Assembly (NCBI GenBank): GCA_017304475.1
Contig: JAFKKV010000009.1
Location: 186,001 to 250,000, forward strand
DNA length: 64,000 nucleotides
Origin: Hyphomicrobiales bacterium
GTDB taxonomy: Bacteria; Pseudomonadota; Alphaproteobacteria; Rhizobiales; Phreatobacteraceae
Direction: 5' to 3'
In this document: one piece after another, positions 18,287 to 28,715 of the stretch
Position numbering within the stretch: the first letter of the stretch is position 1
How the letters are laid out: each line of letters starts with the position of its first letter
The notes under the pieces: generated by a model
The model's input: only the letters and a program-made list of their open reading frames with translations
Databases searched by the model: none
Told to the model about the DNA's origin: nothing
Made by a program: the position numbers and the translations under genes

Positions 18287-18296
18287 ATGACTCGCT

Positions 18297-19160
18297 TCAG
18301 TGCCCTCGCGTGCCGGCGAGAGCGTCGCCGTACCGCCATTCGAGGATCGATTTGGCGAGAAGCGTGACAAGGGCAAGTCCCGCGAGTAGCGAAGCGACTG
18401 CGAAGGCAGCGACAAAATTGTACTCATTGTAGAGTATCTCCACGTGGAGAGGCATTGTGTTGGTAAGGCCACGGATATGGCCCGACACGACCGAGACAGC
18501 GCCGAACTCGCCCATGGCGCGGGCATTGCAGAGCAGCACGCCGTAGAGCAGGGCCCATTTGACGTTCGGCAAGGTGATGGTGAGGAAGGTCCTGAGGCCT
18601 GACGCGCCAAGCGTCAGCGCGGCCTCCTCCTCGCTCGTGCCCTGTTCCTGCATCAGTGGGATGAGTTCGCGGGCGATGAACGGGAAGGTGACGAAAATGG
18701 TCGCCAGCACAATGCCGGGCACGGCGAAGATGATCTTGAAGTCGTGGGCGTCGAGGGTCTTGCCGAGCAGGCCCTGGGCGCCGAACAGCAGCACGTAGAT
18801 CAGGCCGGAGACGACGGGCGAGACCGAAAAGGGCAGGTCGATCAGGGTCACCAGCAGGCTCTTGCCGGGAAATTCGAACTTGGCCACCGCCCAGGCGGCG
18901 GCGATGCCGAAGATCAGATTGGCCGGCACGGCGATCGCCGCGACCGTCAGGGTGAGCTGGATGGCCGAGAGCGTGTCCTCGTCGGCGAAGGATTCGAAAA
19001 AGGCTCCGGCGCCGCGCCGGAACGCCTCCGCGAAGACCGCCAGCAGCGGCAGCACGACGAACAGCGCCAGGAAGGCGACGGCAAGCGCGATCAGCACGAT
19101 CCGGGTCGCCAGGCCCTCGCCGGTCGCCACCGCGGGCCGGGGGTTCGCCGCCTCAGACAT
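18297..19160 (-). CDS. cysW: Sulfate/thiosulfate ABC transporter permease CysW
   Basis: A 287-residue inner-membrane protein with six helices and the ABC permease EAA loop ([20 protein letters not shown], about residues 187-206). With CysT it forms the sulfate channel. I chose the ATG at 19160 because GGAG stands 8 bases upstream; an ATG at 19166 would add two residues. The start overlaps the end of cysT, and the stop is within a few bases of cysA. Confidence 0.95.
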   Translation of the reverse strand: MSEAANPRPAVATGEGLATRIVLIALAVAFLALFVVLPLLAVFAEAFRRGAGAFFESFADEDTLSAIQLTLTVAAIAVPANLIFGIAAAWAVAKFEFPGKSLLVTLIDLPFSVSPVVSGLIYVLLFGAQGLLGKTLDAHDFKIIFAVPGIVLATIFVTFPFIARELIPLMQEQGTSEEEAALTLGASGLRTFLTITLPNVKWALLYGVLLCNARAMGEFGAVSVVSGHIRGLTNTMPLHVEILYNEYNFVAAFAVASLLAGLALVTLLAKSILEWRYGDALAGTRGH

Positions 19161-20013
19161 GACCATATCTCCGCCGGCTGAACGACTGCAGCAGGTTGAT
19201 CGCCAGCAGGGCCACGAAGGAAATGGCCAGCATGATGGTCGCGATGGCGGTGGCGCCGGAATAGTTGAACTCTTCGAGCTGGACGACGATCAGCAGCGGC
19301 GCGATTTCCGAGCGGAACGGCATGTTGCCGGCGATGAAGATGACCGAGCCGTATTCACCGACGGCCCGGGCGAAGGCGAGCGCGAAGCCGGTCAGCACGG
19401 ATGGCAGCAGCGGCGGCAGGATCACCCTGAGCACGGTCTGCCGGCGGCTGGCGCCGAGCGTCGCCGAGGCCTCCTCGATCTCGCGGTCGAGATCGGCGAG
19501 CACCGGCTGGACGGTGCGGACCACGAAGGGCAGGCCGATGAAGACCAGCGCGACGAAAATGCCGAGCGGCGTATAGGCGACCTTGATGCCGAAGGGCGCG
19601 AGCCAGGCGCCGACCCAGCCATTGGGGGCGTAGAGCGCGGCGAGCGCGATGCCGGCGACCGCGGTGGGCAGCGCGAAGGGCAGATCGACAATGGCGTCGA
19701 GCACGGCCCGGCCGGGAAAGGTGTAACGCGTCAGCACCCAGGCGACGATCAGGCCGAACACCGCATTGAGCGAGGCGGCGGCAAGCGCAATGACGAAGCT
19801 CGTCTCGAGCGCCGCCAGCACCCGCGGCGCGGTGGCCACCGCCCAGATGCCGCCGAGCCCCAGCCCGCTGGCGCGCCAGACCAGCACGCCGAGCGGAATG
19901 AGGACGATCAGCGAGAGATAGGTGAGCGTGAAGCCGAGCGTCAGGCCGAAGCCCGGCAAGGCGCTCGGCTTTCGCAGCTGGAACGCTCCCGCTGGAAGGG
20001 CGGTCGCCGTCAT
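19153..20013 (-). CDS. cysT: Sulfate/thiosulfate ABC transporter permease CysT
   Basis: A 286-residue inner-membrane permease with six helices and the EAA loop [20 protein letters not shown] followed by [19 protein letters not shown], the classic CysT (CysU) signature. It is the partner of CysW. The ATG overlaps the stop of the binding-protein gene by ATGA. The N-terminal segment [20 protein letters not shown] matches CysT proteins well. Confidence 0.96.
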   Translation of the reverse strand: MTATALPAGAFQLRKPSALPGFGLTLGFTLTYLSLIVLIPLGVLVWRASGLGLGGIWAVATAPRVLAALETSFVIALAAASLNAVFGLIVAWVLTRYTFPGRAVLDAIVDLPFALPTAVAGIALAALYAPNGWVGAWLAPFGIKVAYTPLGIFVALVFIGLPFVVRTVQPVLADLDREIEEASATLGASRRQTVLRVILPPLLPSVLTGFALAFARAVGEYGSVIFIAGNMPFRSEIAPLLIVVQLEEFNYSGATAIATIMLAISFVALLAINLLQSFSRRRYGHV

Positions 20014-21074
20014 CTGGTCGCGGCTCCCGGCCGGTAGATCTGGTCGAAGCTGGCGCCGTCGGCGAAATGGTCGGCATGGGCCTTGGTCCAGCCGCCGAAG
20101 ACCTGGTCGATGGTCACCAGCTTGATCTGGGGGAAGCGGGCGATATCGGCCTGGCTGGCGTGCTGGGGATGGACCGGGCGGTAGAAATTATGCGCGATGA
20201 TGGCCTGCGCCGCCGGCGTATAGAGGAAGTCGAGATAGGCCTGGGCCACGGCCCGCGTGCCGCGGCGGTCGACGACGTGATCGACCAGCGAAACCGGCGG
20301 CTCGGCCAGGATCGACAGGGTCGGATTGACGATGTCGAACTTGTCGGCGCCGAATTCCTGCAGCGACAGATAGGCCTCGTTCTCCCAGGCGATCAGCACG
20401 TCGCCGAGGCCGCGCTGGACGAAGGTGGTGGTCGAGCCGCGCGCCCCGGTGTCGAGCACCGGCACGTTGCGGAAGATCGCTTCGACGAAACGCTTGGCCG
20501 CGGCCTGGTCGCCATTGCTGCGGGCGAGCTCATAGGCCCAGGCCGCCAGATAGTTCCAGCGCGCGCCGCCCGAGGTCTTCGGATTGGGCGTGATCACCGA
20601 GACGCCCGGCTTGGCCAGGTCGTCCCAGTCGCGAATGCCTTTCGGATTGCCCTTGCGCACCAGGAAAACGATGGTGGAGGTGTAGGGCGAGGCATTGTTG
20701 GGCAGGCGCGACTGCCAATTGTCGGGCAGGCGGCGCGACTCGCGGGCGATCGCGTCGATGTCGCCGGCCAGCGCCAGCGTCACCACATCGGCGTCGAGGC
20801 CGTCGATGACCGAGCGCGCCTGCCGTCCGGAGCCGCCATGCGAGGTGCGGATGGTGACGCGCTGGCCGGTCCTGGCCTGCCAATCCTTGGCGAAGGCCTC
20901 GTTGATGGCGCGGTAGAGCTCGCGGGTCGGATCGTAGGAGACATTGACCAGGGTGACCGGAGCGGGCGCCGGGGTCTGCGCGCGCACGTAGAGCGTGGTC
21001 GCCAGCACGAAGCCAAAGGCCATGGCGACGCCGGCGAGGTCGCGGATACGCGTCGATCGCAAGCTCAAGAGCAT
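20010..21074 (-). CDS. sbp: Periplasmic sulfate-binding protein
   Basis: A 354-residue solute-binding protein of the Sbp/CysP family. A signal sequence (about residues 1-33, hydrophobic core [16 protein letters not shown]) is followed by [20 protein letters not shown], a hallmark start of sulfate-binding proteins, and later [33 protein letters not shown] and FGGW near the end. It delivers sulfate or thiosulfate to CysTW. It is the first gene of the minus-strand sulfate operon. The ATG at 21074 is preferred; an upstream open extension is cysteine- and arginine-rich and unlike family members. Confidence 0.95.
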   Translation of the reverse strand: MLLSLRSTRIRDLAGVAMAFGFVLATTLYVRAQTPAPAPVTLVNVSYDPTRELYRAINEAFAKDWQARTGQRVTIRTSHGGSGRQARSVIDGLDADVVTLALAGDIDAIARESRRLPDNWQSRLPNNASPYTSTIVFLVRKGNPKGIRDWDDLAKPGVSVITPNPKTSGGARWNYLAAWAYELARSNGDQAAAKRFVEAIFRNVPVLDTGARGSTTTFVQRGLGDVLIAWENEAYLSLQEFGADKFDIVNPTLSILAEPPVSLVDHVVDRRGTRAVAQAYLDFLYTPAAQAIIAHNFYRPVHPQHASQADIARFPQIKLVTIDQVFGGWTKAHADHFADGASFDQIYRPGAATR

Positions 21075-21843
21075 GTCAGTCTCCGATGTCGAATGCAGCC
21101 GGCGGCCCGGCCGGCCGGGCCCGTCTCGACGAAGAGAAAGAACGAAGACGACTATTGATTCAAGGCCGTGAACGCAGAAAAGAAGGCCGCTATTGCAGGA
21201 CAACAGGTCCGGAGAAATTCATTATATCACGAACGCATCCCGGGAGGTCTTTTTACTCGGCGCATGGCGGTCGGCGAAGCCCTCGAGGCGCCGCGCCCGG
21301 TCCCGGCGCCTTTTGGCCGACTAAGAATATTTTTTTAGCGGCTCTCGAATTTGACGTCGTGGAGGGAAAAATTCTCTCCTCTTTCGCGAAATCCGACGCA
21401 ACGCTTTCATCTTTGCACTCAAATCCAAACCACGCTTTCGGAGGCGCTGGAACAACTATTTCTCAAGTATAAATCAAACTATATCGATATCTCTCGAGCT
21501 ATCTCAAGATTTTCGCCGTGATGAGCCGTCCGGCGGAACGATGCCTGCGCCATCACGAGAGGCTCCGTCCGGCATGAACGATCGCCCCCGCCGACGCCGG
21601 CCGACCTCATCTTGGCGAGGCCGCCGGGACCGGTGACGGCGATGGCGCGCGGCTTGAATCCGCGATATCGGTCCCTTGCCGGCACTTGCCGGCGACGATC
21701 CGCACCACATGGTTGCACGCGCTCGCAAGGCAGGTGAAAGTGTCGCCATCGATCAGCCATGAGGCGGGGCGTCTATGGGTTTGCGCCGGCGCGCCGCAGA
21801 CGTGTCGGATCCGGCTTGCCGGCAAGCGTGAAGGGCCTCGGAA
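21075..21843. other. Long intergenic region between sulfate operon and two-component genes
   Basis: The half next to sbp (about 21150-21500) is clearly more AT-rich than the rest of the window, with T-runs (ATATTTTTTTAG near 21328) and the palindromic-looking TATCGATATC near 21484, as expected for the operon promoter and its regulator sites. The other half (21500-21843) is GC-rich and holds no gene I can support. A minus-strand frame with LIDGDTF recalls a nuclease motif but is too degenerate to call. I saw no recognisable riboswitch. Confidence 0.4.
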
Positions 21844-22518
21844 TTGCGCGTACTCGTGATCGAAGATGAACGACGGATCGCGGCCGACGTGACCGAAGCC
21901 CTGTCGGCCGCCGGCTTCGTGGTCGAAACCAGCAGCGACGGCGAGGACGGCTGGTTCCGCGCCGACAGCGAGGATTTCGACATCGTCGTGCTGGATCTCG
22001 GCCTGCCGGTCATGGACGGGCTGACCGTGCTGCGCAAATGGCGCGCCGCCGGGCGGCGCATGCCGGTGCTGCTGCTGACCGCGCGCGACGGCTGGCGCGA
22101 AAAGGTCGAAGGCATCGATTCAGGCGCCGACGACTACCTGACCAAGCCGTTCCACATGGAAGAACTGGTGGCGCGGGTGCGGGCGCTGACGCGGCGCGCC
22201 AGCGGCCATGCCTCCTCGGTGCTGGCGGTCGGCCTGGTCGAGGTCGACACCCGCAAGAAGGGCGTCACCGTGGACGGCCGTGCCGTCGGCCTGACGCCGC
22301 TGGAATATCGGCTTCTGACCTATCTGATCCTGCAGAACGGCCGCGTCGTCTCGCAGAGCGAGCTCGGCGCCCATATCTACGACCAGGACAAGGAGCATGA
22401 CTCCAACGCCATCGAGGTGCTGATCGCCAGGCTTCGCAAGAAGCTCGGGACGCCTGTCATCGAGACCCGGCGCGGCCATGGCTATTGCGTCACGCCGAGC
22501 GAGGGCGCCACCTCGTGA
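21844..22518 (+). CDS. OmpR-type response regulator (PhoP-like)
   Basis: A 224-residue response regulator. Receiver domain residues 1-115 have acidic pocket Glu7-Asp8, phospho-acceptor Asp51 and Lys101 in TKPF. The C-terminal winged helix (about 128-220) ends in ARLRKKLGTPVIETRRGHGY. The start codon is TTG at 21844, with an AAGGG ribosome site about 9 bases upstream; no ATG fits the conserved VLVIEDE beginning. It overlaps the histidine kinase gene by four bases (GTGA), so the two are one unit. PhoP/FeuP-like regulators often respond to divalent cations or envelope state, but nothing here proves the signal. Confidence 0.92.
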   Translation: MRVLVIEDERRIAADVTEALSAAGFVVETSSDGEDGWFRADSEDFDIVVLDLGLPVMDGLTVLRKWRAAGRRMPVLLLTARDGWREKVEGIDSGADDYLTKPFHMEELVARVRALTRRASGHASSVLAVGLVEVDTRKKGVTVDGRAVGLTPLEYRLLTYLILQNGRVVSQSELGAHIYDQDKEHDSNAIEVLIARLRKKLGTPVIETRRGHGYCVTPSEGATS

Positions 22519-23867
22519 TCCCGAGCTCGCTGCGCGCGCGCTTCACCATCATCGCGGCTTGCGCGATCCTGGTCGCCCTGGTGCTCGCCGGCTTCGCGCT
22601 GACCTTCATTTTCGACGGCAATATCCGCGCCCGGGCCGTGGCCGAGGTGGGCGACGACCTGAGAACGCTCGCCGCCCATGCCCGGATCGCCCAGGACGGC
22701 CGCCTGGTCATCGATATCGAACTCGGCGATCCACGGTTCCGCACGCCTTATGGCGGCTATTACTGGCAAGCCGGCCGCGGCCAAACCGTCGAGCTGAAGT
22801 CGCGTTCGCTGCTCGATTTCACCATCGACTGGCGGCCGCAGTCGCCGACCGGCAACGATGTCGCGCTCTACGAGCGGGCTGCCCCCGAGGGGCGGCGGAT
22901 GTTCGTGCTGGAACGGCGCGTGGTGGTGCCGGGCGGCACGACGCCGACCATCGCCCGCATCGCCGTCGGTCTCGACCAAGGCGAGCTCGACGAGGCGCGC
23001 ACCGCCTTCATCCAATTTGCCGCCTCCTCGCTCGCCGCGCTCGGCATCGCGCTCGTCGCCGGCCTGTGGTTCGCCACGCAAACAGGCCTGGCGCCGCTCA
23101 GGGCCCTGCGCGCGTCGCTGATCGAGGTCCATCACGGCCGCCGGACGACCGTCGAGGGCACCTTTCCCGACGAGGTCCGGCCGCTGGTCGACGACCTCAA
23201 TGCGCTGCTTCAGGCGCGCAATGCCGATCTGGTCACGGCACGCGCACGCGCCGGCGATCTCGCCCATGGCCTGAAGACCCCGCTCGCCGTGCTCAGCTCG
23301 ACCGCCCGGCACCTGCGCGAGACGGGCCAGGCCGAGGCGGCGGCCGAGATCGACGGCGAGATCCAGCGCATGAGCCGGCATGTCACGCGCGAGCTGGTGC
23401 GCGCGCGGGCCGGCGTGCGCGCCTTCCGCCGCACCCATCCGACACTCGTCGAGCCGATGGCCCGCACGCTCACCAAGGCGCTTGGCGCGTTGCCGAGCGC
23501 CAATCCCATCACATTCGAGGTCAAGATCTCGCCACGCGCGACGGCGCCGATGGACGAGACCGACCTGACCGAGGTGCTCGGCAATATCATCGACAATGCC
23601 CGCAAATGGGCCCGCGGCCATGTCCGGATCTCGGCCGACGAGGTGCCCGGCGGTGGCATCCGCATCAGCGTCGAGGACGACGGGCCGGGATTGCCGGCCG
23701 ACGACCATAGTTTCGAGATCGAGCGCGGCCGCCGGCTCGACGAACAGGTCGAGGGCTCGGGCTTCGGCCTCGCCATCGTCAAGGACCTGGTCGAGGCCTA
23801 TGGCGGCGACCTGACGCTCGGCCGCTCGCCGCTCGGCGGCCTGAAGGTCGATATCACCCTGCCCTGA
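22515..23867 (+). CDS. Sensor histidine kinase (PhoQ-like)
   Basis: A 450-residue membrane kinase starting with GTG inside the regulator's stop codon. Two membrane helices (about 8-32 and 166-190) flank a periplasmic sensor of about 130 residues. A HAMP-like linker, an atypical H-box ARAGDLAHGLKTPLAVL with its His, an N-box LGNIIDNARKWA and G-boxes DDGPGLP and GSGFGLAIV follow. It should phosphorylate the preceding regulator. The HGLKTPL version of the H-box is typical of PhoQ/FeuQ-type kinases in alphaproteobacteria. Confidence 0.92.
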   Translation: MIPSSLRARFTIIAACAILVALVLAGFALTFIFDGNIRARAVAEVGDDLRTLAAHARIAQDGRLVIDIELGDPRFRTPYGGYYWQAGRGQTVELKSRSLLDFTIDWRPQSPTGNDVALYERAAPEGRRMFVLERRVVVPGGTTPTIARIAVGLDQGELDEARTAFIQFAASSLAALGIALVAGLWFATQTGLAPLRALRASLIEVHHGRRTTVEGTFPDEVRPLVDDLNALLQARNADLVTARARAGDLAHGLKTPLAVLSSTARHLRETGQAEAAAEIDGEIQRMSRHVTRELVRARAGVRAFRRTHPTLVEPMARTLTKALGALPSANPITFEVKISPRATAPMDETDLTEVLGNIIDNARKWARGHVRISADEVPGGGIRISVEDDGPGLPADDHSFEIERGRRLDEQVEGSGFGLAIVKDLVEAYGGDLTLGRSPLGGLKVDITLP

Positions 23868-23873
23868 TCCGCC

Positions 23874-24464
23874 TCAATAGGCGGCGAGGCCGGCGGCGAG
23901 CGAGATGCTCGCAGGCGCTGCGTCCAGCGCGTCGTAGCCGCCGCGCCAATAGACCAGGGCGGCCGCCTTGGCGCTGTTGCGGACCGCGACCACGCGGCCG
24001 AGCACGATGACATGGGAATGCCGCTCGATCAGTTCCTCGACCTCGCAATCGACGGCGGCGAGCGCGCCTTCGAGAATCGGCGCCGCACTCTGCAACGTCG
24101 TCCATTCCGCGCCGCGATAGCGCTCGGCACCGCGCAGGCCGCCCTTGCCGGTGAAGTTCTCGGCCACCGCCTGCTGGTCGGCCGCCAGCAGATTGACCGC
24201 GAAATGGCGGTAGCTGGCGATGACCGGAAAGGCCGACGAGGTCCGGTTGATACAGACCAGGATCGTCGGCGGATCCATCGACAGCGAGGTCGGCGACGTC
24301 GCGGTCAGGCCGGTGCGGTCCTCGCCGATGCCGGCGGTGATGACCGTGACGCCGCCGGCGAGCTGGCGCATGGCGTCGCGGAACCCCGCCACATCGGTTT
24401 CGAGCGGCCTGGCGGCCAATGGCAGGGGTGCAAAGGCATTGGGCAGGGGCGAAAAGGCATTCAT
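23874..24464 (-). CDS. Flavin reductase domain protein (partner of the sulfonate monooxygenase)
   Basis: A 196-residue NAD(P)H:flavin oxidoreductase of the HpaC/DIM6-NTAB family: MRQLAGGVTVITAG, TATSPTSLSMDPPTILVCIN and FAVNLLAADQQAVAENF are family-typical. It would supply FMNH2 to the SsuD monooxygenase encoded upstream in the same operon, replacing SsuE, which belongs to a different fold. The ATG at 24464 has GAGG 6 bases upstream and follows ssuB by 16 bases. It is convergent with the histidine kinase gene. Confidence 0.9.
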   Translation of the reverse strand: MNAFSPLPNAFAPLPLAARPLETDVAGFRDAMRQLAGGVTVITAGIGEDRTGLTATSPTSLSMDPPTILVCINRTSSAFPVIASYRHFAVNLLAADQQAVAENFTGKGGLRGAERYRGAEWTTLQSAAPILEGALAAVDCEVEELIERHSHVIVLGRVVAVRNSAKAAALVYWRGGYDALDAAPASISLAAGLAAY

Positions 24465-24480
24465 GGCGGACCTCGTCCGA

Positions 24481-25338
24481 TTAGATCGTATATTCGGGGG
24501 CAAACGTTTCTTCGCGGATCAGCTTTTTCAGGATCTGCTCTTCGAGCCGGGCGAGCCCGACCGAGCCGCGCCGTCGCGGCCGGGGCAGATCGACGGCGAT
24601 GTCGAGAGCAATGGCGCCATCCTCGATCAGCACGACGCGATCGGCGAGCGTCAGTGCCTCCGCCACGTCATGGGTGACGAGAACCGCGGTGAAGCCCTGG
24701 CGGAGCCAGACCCGTTCGAGCAATTGCTGCATTTCGATACGGGTCAGCGCGTCGAGCGCGCCGAGCGGTTCGTCGAGTGCCAGGAAGCGCGGCCGACAGA
24801 CGAGGGCGCGCGCCAGCGCCACCCGTTGCTTCTGGCCGCCCGACAGCACCGCCGGCCAGTCCCCGGCACGCTCTTCGAGGCCGACGGCGGAGAGGGTCTC
24901 GAGCGCGCGCCGGCGCCCGTCGGCATGGCTGCGCTCGTCAGCGAGCCCGACCTCGACATTGGCCAGCACGCGCGCCCAGGGCAAAAGCCGGGGCTCCTGG
25001 AACATCAGCCGCGCCAGGGACGAGCCGGCGGGCGGGGCCGAGCTGCCGGCCTCCTGGTCGCCGAACCTCAGCCGGCCGGCGCTCGGCGCGTCGAGGCCGG
25101 CGAGAATGCGCAGCAGCGTGCTCTTGCCGCAACCGCTCCGGCCGACAATGGCGAGGAACTGGCCGGCGGGGATCTCGAGATCGAGGCCCTGCAGAACCTT
25201 GGCAGGCCCGAAGCTCTTGGCCAGGCCGCGCAGGTCGATGGCGATGCCGCGTGCACGCCGGGCGAGCGCCGCCGGATCGGCGAACAGCCCGTCGAAGCGC
25301 CGGGCATGGGCCTGGACCGGATCGGAAAGACCGCTCAT
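24481..25338 (-). CDS. ssuB: Aliphatic sulfonate ABC transporter ATPase
   Basis: A 285-residue ATPase with Walker [11 protein letters not shown]-loop [10 protein letters not shown] (typical of the SsuB/TauB/NrtD group), signature [15 protein letters not shown], Walker [13 protein letters not shown] and H-loop VTHDVAEAL. It powers sulfonate import with SsuC. The N-terminus carries an extra segment of about 35 residues before the ATPase core, common in SsuB. The ATG overlaps the ssuC stop (ATGA). Confidence 0.95.
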   Translation of the reverse strand: MSGLSDPVQAHARRFDGLFADPAALARRARGIAIDLRGLAKSFGPAKVLQGLDLEIPAGQFLAIVGRSGCGKSTLLRILAGLDAPSAGRLRFGDQEAGSSAPPAGSSLARLMFQEPRLLPWARVLANVEVGLADERSHADGRRRALETLSAVGLEERAGDWPAVLSGGQKQRVALARALVCRPRFLALDEPLGALDALTRIEMQQLLERVWLRQGFTAVLVTHDVAEALTLADRVVLIEDGAIALDIAVDLPRPRRRGSVGLARLEEQILKKLIREETFAPEYTI

Positions 25339-26189
25339 GGCGCCCGCCCCTGCTGCCGGCGGAAGGCCGGATGCCAGGACAGGCAGCGCCGCTCGAGCAT
25401 GCGGACCGTGGCGTCGGCGAGCTTGCCGAGCGCCGCATAGATGACGATGGCCAGCACGACCACGTCGACCAGCATGAATTCGCGGGCGTTCATGGCCATG
25501 TAACCGATGCCGGAACTGGCGGCGATGGTCTCCGCCACGATCAGGGTCAGCCACATGATGCCGAGCCCGTAGCGCAGGCCGACGAAGATCGACGGCAAGG
25601 CGCCCGGCAGAACCACGCGGCGGAACAATTGCCAGCGCGACATGCCATAGGAACGGCCCATCTCGACCAATTGCGGATCGACCGTGCGCACGCCGTGAAA
25701 GGTGTTGATATAGATCGGGAAAAAGACCCCAAGCGCGGTCAGGAAGAGCTTTGCTTCCTCCTCGATGCCGAACCACAGGATGACCAGGGGGATCAGCGCC
25801 AGATTGGGGATGTTGCGCAGCATCTGGACCGTCGTGTCGGTGAGCTTTTCCGACAGGGCCGACAGGCCGTTCAACAGGCCGAGCGCGAAGGCGAGCGCGC
25901 CGCCGACGAGGAAGCCCGAGGCCGCGCGGCGAAAGCTGACGGCGATATTGGCGGCGAGCTCGCCGTTGAGCGTCAGCCGGATGGCGGCATCGAGCACCTC
26001 GCTCGGCGCAGGCAGGACATTGGCGGGAATGGCGCCGGCCAGCGAGCCGAGCTGCCAGGCCGCCAGGATGACCAGCGGCAGGACCCAGGGCGTCACCGGG
26101 GAGGCGAGCACCACGTCGCGCAGGCGCGCACCGTCGACACGCGGCAGGGCACGGCCCGGCGATCCGGCCGCCGTCTGAGCAATATCCAT
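25335..26189 (-). CDS. ssuC: Aliphatic sulfonate ABC transporter permease
   Basis: A 284-residue inner-membrane permease with six helices. The EAA-loop region [20 protein letters not shown], followed by [20 protein letters not shown] and then VAETIA, is the SsuC/TauC signature. It starts 11 bases after ssuD and overlaps ssuB. The gene order ssuD-ssuC-ssuB matches that of many sulfonate operons. Confidence 0.95.
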   Translation of the reverse strand: MDIAQTAAGSPGRALPRVDGARLRDVVLASPVTPWVLPLVILAAWQLGSLAGAIPANVLPAPSEVLDAAIRLTLNGELAANIAVSFRRAASGFLVGGALAFALGLLNGLSALSEKLTDTTVQMLRNIPNLALIPLVILWFGIEEEAKLFLTALGVFFPIYINTFHGVRTVDPQLVEMGRSYGMSRWQLFRRVVLPGALPSIFVGLRYGLGIMWLTLIVAETIAASSGIGYMAMNAREFMLVDVVVLAIVIYAALGKLADATVRMLERRCLSWHPAFRRQQGRAP

Positions 26190-26200
26190 CACGGCCGGCC

Positions 26201-27373
26201 TCACGACGCCGCCACGGCGACACGCACGCCTGTGCCGCTGACGCCGAACTCGCCGACCTTGGTGTTGTGCAGGCCCTGCGGCGCGGCGCCGATGCCCAGC
26301 ACGGGAAACAGCAGCTCCGCGACCTGATAGGCCTCTTCCAGATGCGGATAACCCGAGGCGATGATGGTCTCGATGCCGAGCGCCTGGTACTCGCGCAGCC
26401 TGGCCGCCACCGTCTCCGGGCTGCCGACCAGCGCCGTGCCGGCGCCGCCGCGCACCAGCCCGATGCCGGCCCACAGATTGGGCGCGATCTCGAGATCGGC
26501 GCGGCCGCGGATCAGCGCGCTCTGGCGCTTCTGGCCGACCGAATCGGATTCCTCGGCGAATTTCTTCTGGGCCGCCGCGATGGCTTCGTCCGGCAGCTTC
26601 GAGATCAGCTTGTCCGCCGCCGCCCAGGCCTCGGCATCGGTCTCGCGCACGATCAGATGGATGCGCAGCCCGAATTTGACCGAGCGGCCATGACGCGCCG
26701 CGCGCGCCCGGACTGCGTCGAGCTTCAGCCGGACCTGATCCGGTGTCTCGCCCCAGGTCAGGTAGACATCGGCATGTTCGGCGGCGACATCGAGCGCCGG
26801 ATCTGAGGAGCCGCCGAACCAGACCGGCGGTGCCGGCTTCTGGACCGGCGGAAATTCGAGCTTGGCGCCCTTTACCTGGACATACCGCCCGTCGAGATCG
26901 ACTTTTTCACCCGCGAGCAAGCGGCGATAGACCGACAGGAATTCGCTCGTATGGGCATAACGCTCGTCATGGGAGAGATGGACGCCGTCGGCGGCAAGCT
27001 CGGCCGGATTGCCGCCCGAGACGATATTGACGATGAAGCGGCCCTGGCTGATCCGGTCGATGGCGGCGGCCTGGCGCGCGGCGAAGGTCGGCGAGGCGAC
27101 GGCCGGTCTCAGCGCCACCAGGAATTTCAGGCGCTCGGTATGGGCGGCGAGCGCCGCCGCCGTGATCAGCGGGTCGTCGCAGGCCTTGCCGGTCGGGATC
27201 AGCGCGCCCTTGAACCCCAGCCGGTCGGCGGCCTGGGCGATTTCCTTGAGATAGCGGAAATCAGCGGGCCGATGGCCTGCCGCGGTGCCGAGATAGGACC
27301 CGTCGCCGCTGACCGGGATGAACCAGAACAGGTCGAGCGGCTTCGGCGCGGGCGTTGCGGCGTGAAGGGTCAT
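26201..27373 (-). CDS. ssuD: FMNH2-dependent alkanesulfonate monooxygenase
   Basis: A 390-residue luciferase-fold (TIM barrel) enzyme beginning [19 protein letters not shown], the typical SsuD start. It oxidises C-S bonds of alkanesulfonates to release sulfite and an aldehyde. Later family segments include [25 protein letters not shown] and LYLTWGE-like [12 protein letters not shown]. The sulfite can go to CysI of the neighbouring operon. It needs the flavin reductase at 23874-24464. Confidence 0.95.
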   Translation of the reverse strand: MTLHAATPAPKPLDLFWFIPVSGDGSYLGTAAGHRPADFRYLKEIAQAADRLGFKGALIPTGKACDDPLITAAALAAHTERLKFLVALRPAVASPTFAARQAAAIDRISQGRFIVNIVSGGNPAELAADGVHLSHDERYAHTSEFLSVYRRLLAGEKVDLDGRYVQVKGAKLEFPPVQKPAPPVWFGGSSDPALDVAAEHADVYLTWGETPDQVRLKLDAVRARAARHGRSVKFGLRIHLIVRETDAEAWAAADKLISKLPDEAIAAAQKKFAEESDSVGQKRQSALIRGRADLEIAPNLWAGIGLVRGGAGTALVGSPETVAARLREYQALGIETIIASGYPHLEEAYQVAELLFPVLGIGAAPQGLHNTKVGEFGVSGTGVRVAVAAS

Positions 27374-27432
27374 CGGGCTTGTCCTCGAAACGGGGTTGGC
27401 GGCAAGGCGACGCCCGCAGGCGCCGGACTTCG

Positions 27433-27480
27433 GCGGGTCAGGCCTTGGGCGGGTCAGGCCTTGGGCGGGTCAGGCCTTGG
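27433..27480. repeat. Three exact 16-bp tandem copies at the ssuA stop
   Basis: GCGGGTCAGGCCTTGG is repeated three times head to tail without mismatch. The rightmost copy contains the ssuA stop codon and its last codons; the other two extend into the 96-base gap before ssuD. It looks like slippage amplification of the gene's 3' end. Each unit also carries an in-frame-looking Lys-Ala-stop echo. Confidence 0.9.
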
Positions 27481-28426
27481 GCGTCCAGGTCCAGACGATG
27501 TCGCGCACATTGACTGGCCGCGGGATCAGCCCGAGGCGGTGAAACCGGTCGGCGACACGCTGCTGCTCGGCTATGGCCGCCTCGGTCACCGGCCCGATGC
27601 CGAATTCGGTCCGGTCGATGGCGCGCTGCCAGGACTCCCGGTCGAGCCCGGTGGCCTGGGCAAGCAGGCCCGCGACCTCGCCGCGATGCGCGTCGGCCCA
27701 GACGGCGACCTTGGCGAGCTCCTCGTTGATGAGGGCGACGACGGCCGGATAGCGGTCGGTGAAGCCGCGATTGGACAGGAAATAGGAGTTCTGCGCGACG
27801 ATGCCCTTGGACAGCGACAGGATACGTGTTCCCGGGATCTTCTCGGCAATGGCGAAATAGGGGTCCCAGATCGTCCAGGCATCGATCGCGCCACGCTCGA
27901 AAGCCGCGCGCGCGTCGGCCGGCGCCAGATAGACCGGGGTGAAATCGGCATAGGCGATGTCGGCCTTTTCGATCGCCGCAATGGTCAGGTTGTGCGAGCT
28001 GGAGGCGCGGGCGAAACCGATGCGCTTGCCCTTGAGATCGCCGAGTGAGCGGATCGGCGAGCCGGCCGGCAGCAGGATCGCCGCGCCATTGCCGGCCGAT
28101 TCATTGGCGGCGGCGTAATAGAGATTGGCCCGGGCGGCCTGGGCGAAGATCGGCGGCGCGTCGCCGGTCGGGCCGTAATCGATCGAGCCGACATTCAGGG
28201 CCTCCAGCAGCGGCGGGCCGAACTGGAATTCGGTCCATTTCACCTCGACGCCCAGCGGCTTGAAACGCTGCTCGAACAATCCCTGGTGCTTGGCGATCAA
28301 CAGCACGCCGCTCTTCTGGAAGCCGATGCGCAATTCCCGCGGCAGCGCCGCCGGTCCCGGCTGGGCCAGGGCCGGCGTGGCGAGAAGTGCCGACGCGGTC
28401 GTCGCCAGAAATGTCCTGCGGTGCAT
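27470..28426 (-). CDS. ssuA: Aliphatic sulfonate-binding periplasmic protein
   Basis: A 318-residue solute-binding protein with a clear signal peptide (about residues 1-21, ending ALAQ). LRIGFQKSGVLLIAKHQGLFEQRF and later GKRIGFARASSSHNL are typical of the SsuA/TauA NMT1-like family. It captures sulfonates and passes them to SsuBC. It is first in the minus-strand ssu operon and ends in a tandem repeat. The AT-rich region 28480-28620 before it probably holds the promoter. Confidence 0.93.
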   Translation of the reverse strand: MHRRTFLATTASALLATPALAQPGPAALPRELRIGFQKSGVLLIAKHQGLFEQRFKPLGVEVKWTEFQFGPPLLEALNVGSIDYGPTGDAPPIFAQAARANLYYAAANESAGNGAAILLPAGSPIRSLGDLKGKRIGFARASSSHNLTIAAIEKADIAYADFTPVYLAPADARAAFERGAIDAWTIWDPYFAIAEKIPGTRILSLSKGIVAQNSYFLSNRGFTDRYPAVVALINEELAKVAVWADAHRGEVAGLLAQATGLDRESWQRAIDRTEFGIGPVTEAAIAEQQRVADRFHRLGLIPRPVNVRDIVWTWTPKA

Positions 28427-28715
28427 GATCGCGGTCCCGTCGAGCCAATAGATCCGCGATTACGATGGGAACGACCGGAGATATAAGTCAATTCGTGTGG
28501 TTTTCTCATTTTTCGACGACTGCGAGAACGTCTATCTTTGGCCTACCGCCTTCGCCGCAATTATTTCTTTTGCGAGATTTATTGTTCTCTATTGACGACG
28601 AAGGTGCGCTTACAACGCTACAACGTCGCCGCGCCGGGAAATGACGATCTGTCGTGACGCATTCGACGGAAAGACGCCTGCCATCGTGGCCGACGGTTCG
28701 ACGGCGGCAGCCCGC
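28427..28715. other. AT-rich intergenic region upstream of ssuA
   Basis: No gene seen. Roughly 28480-28620 is AT-rich (for example TTATTTCTTTTGCG and TTATTGTTCTCTATTGACG). Read on the minus strand, TTGACTTATATCT near 28490 could contribute a promoter for ssuA. I found no clear paired -35/-10 set. Confidence 0.3.

Noticed and set aside
21607..21825. Minus-strand frame with LIDGDTF, recalling a staphylococcal-nuclease-like motif
   Set aside because: Only a short motif fits; later catalytic Arg/Glu motifs are missing and the frame has no ribosome site. Not enough to call even a pseudogene.
27433..27480. Tandem repeat considered as a CRISPR array
   Set aside because: The copies are directly adjacent with no spacers, and no cas genes are present.
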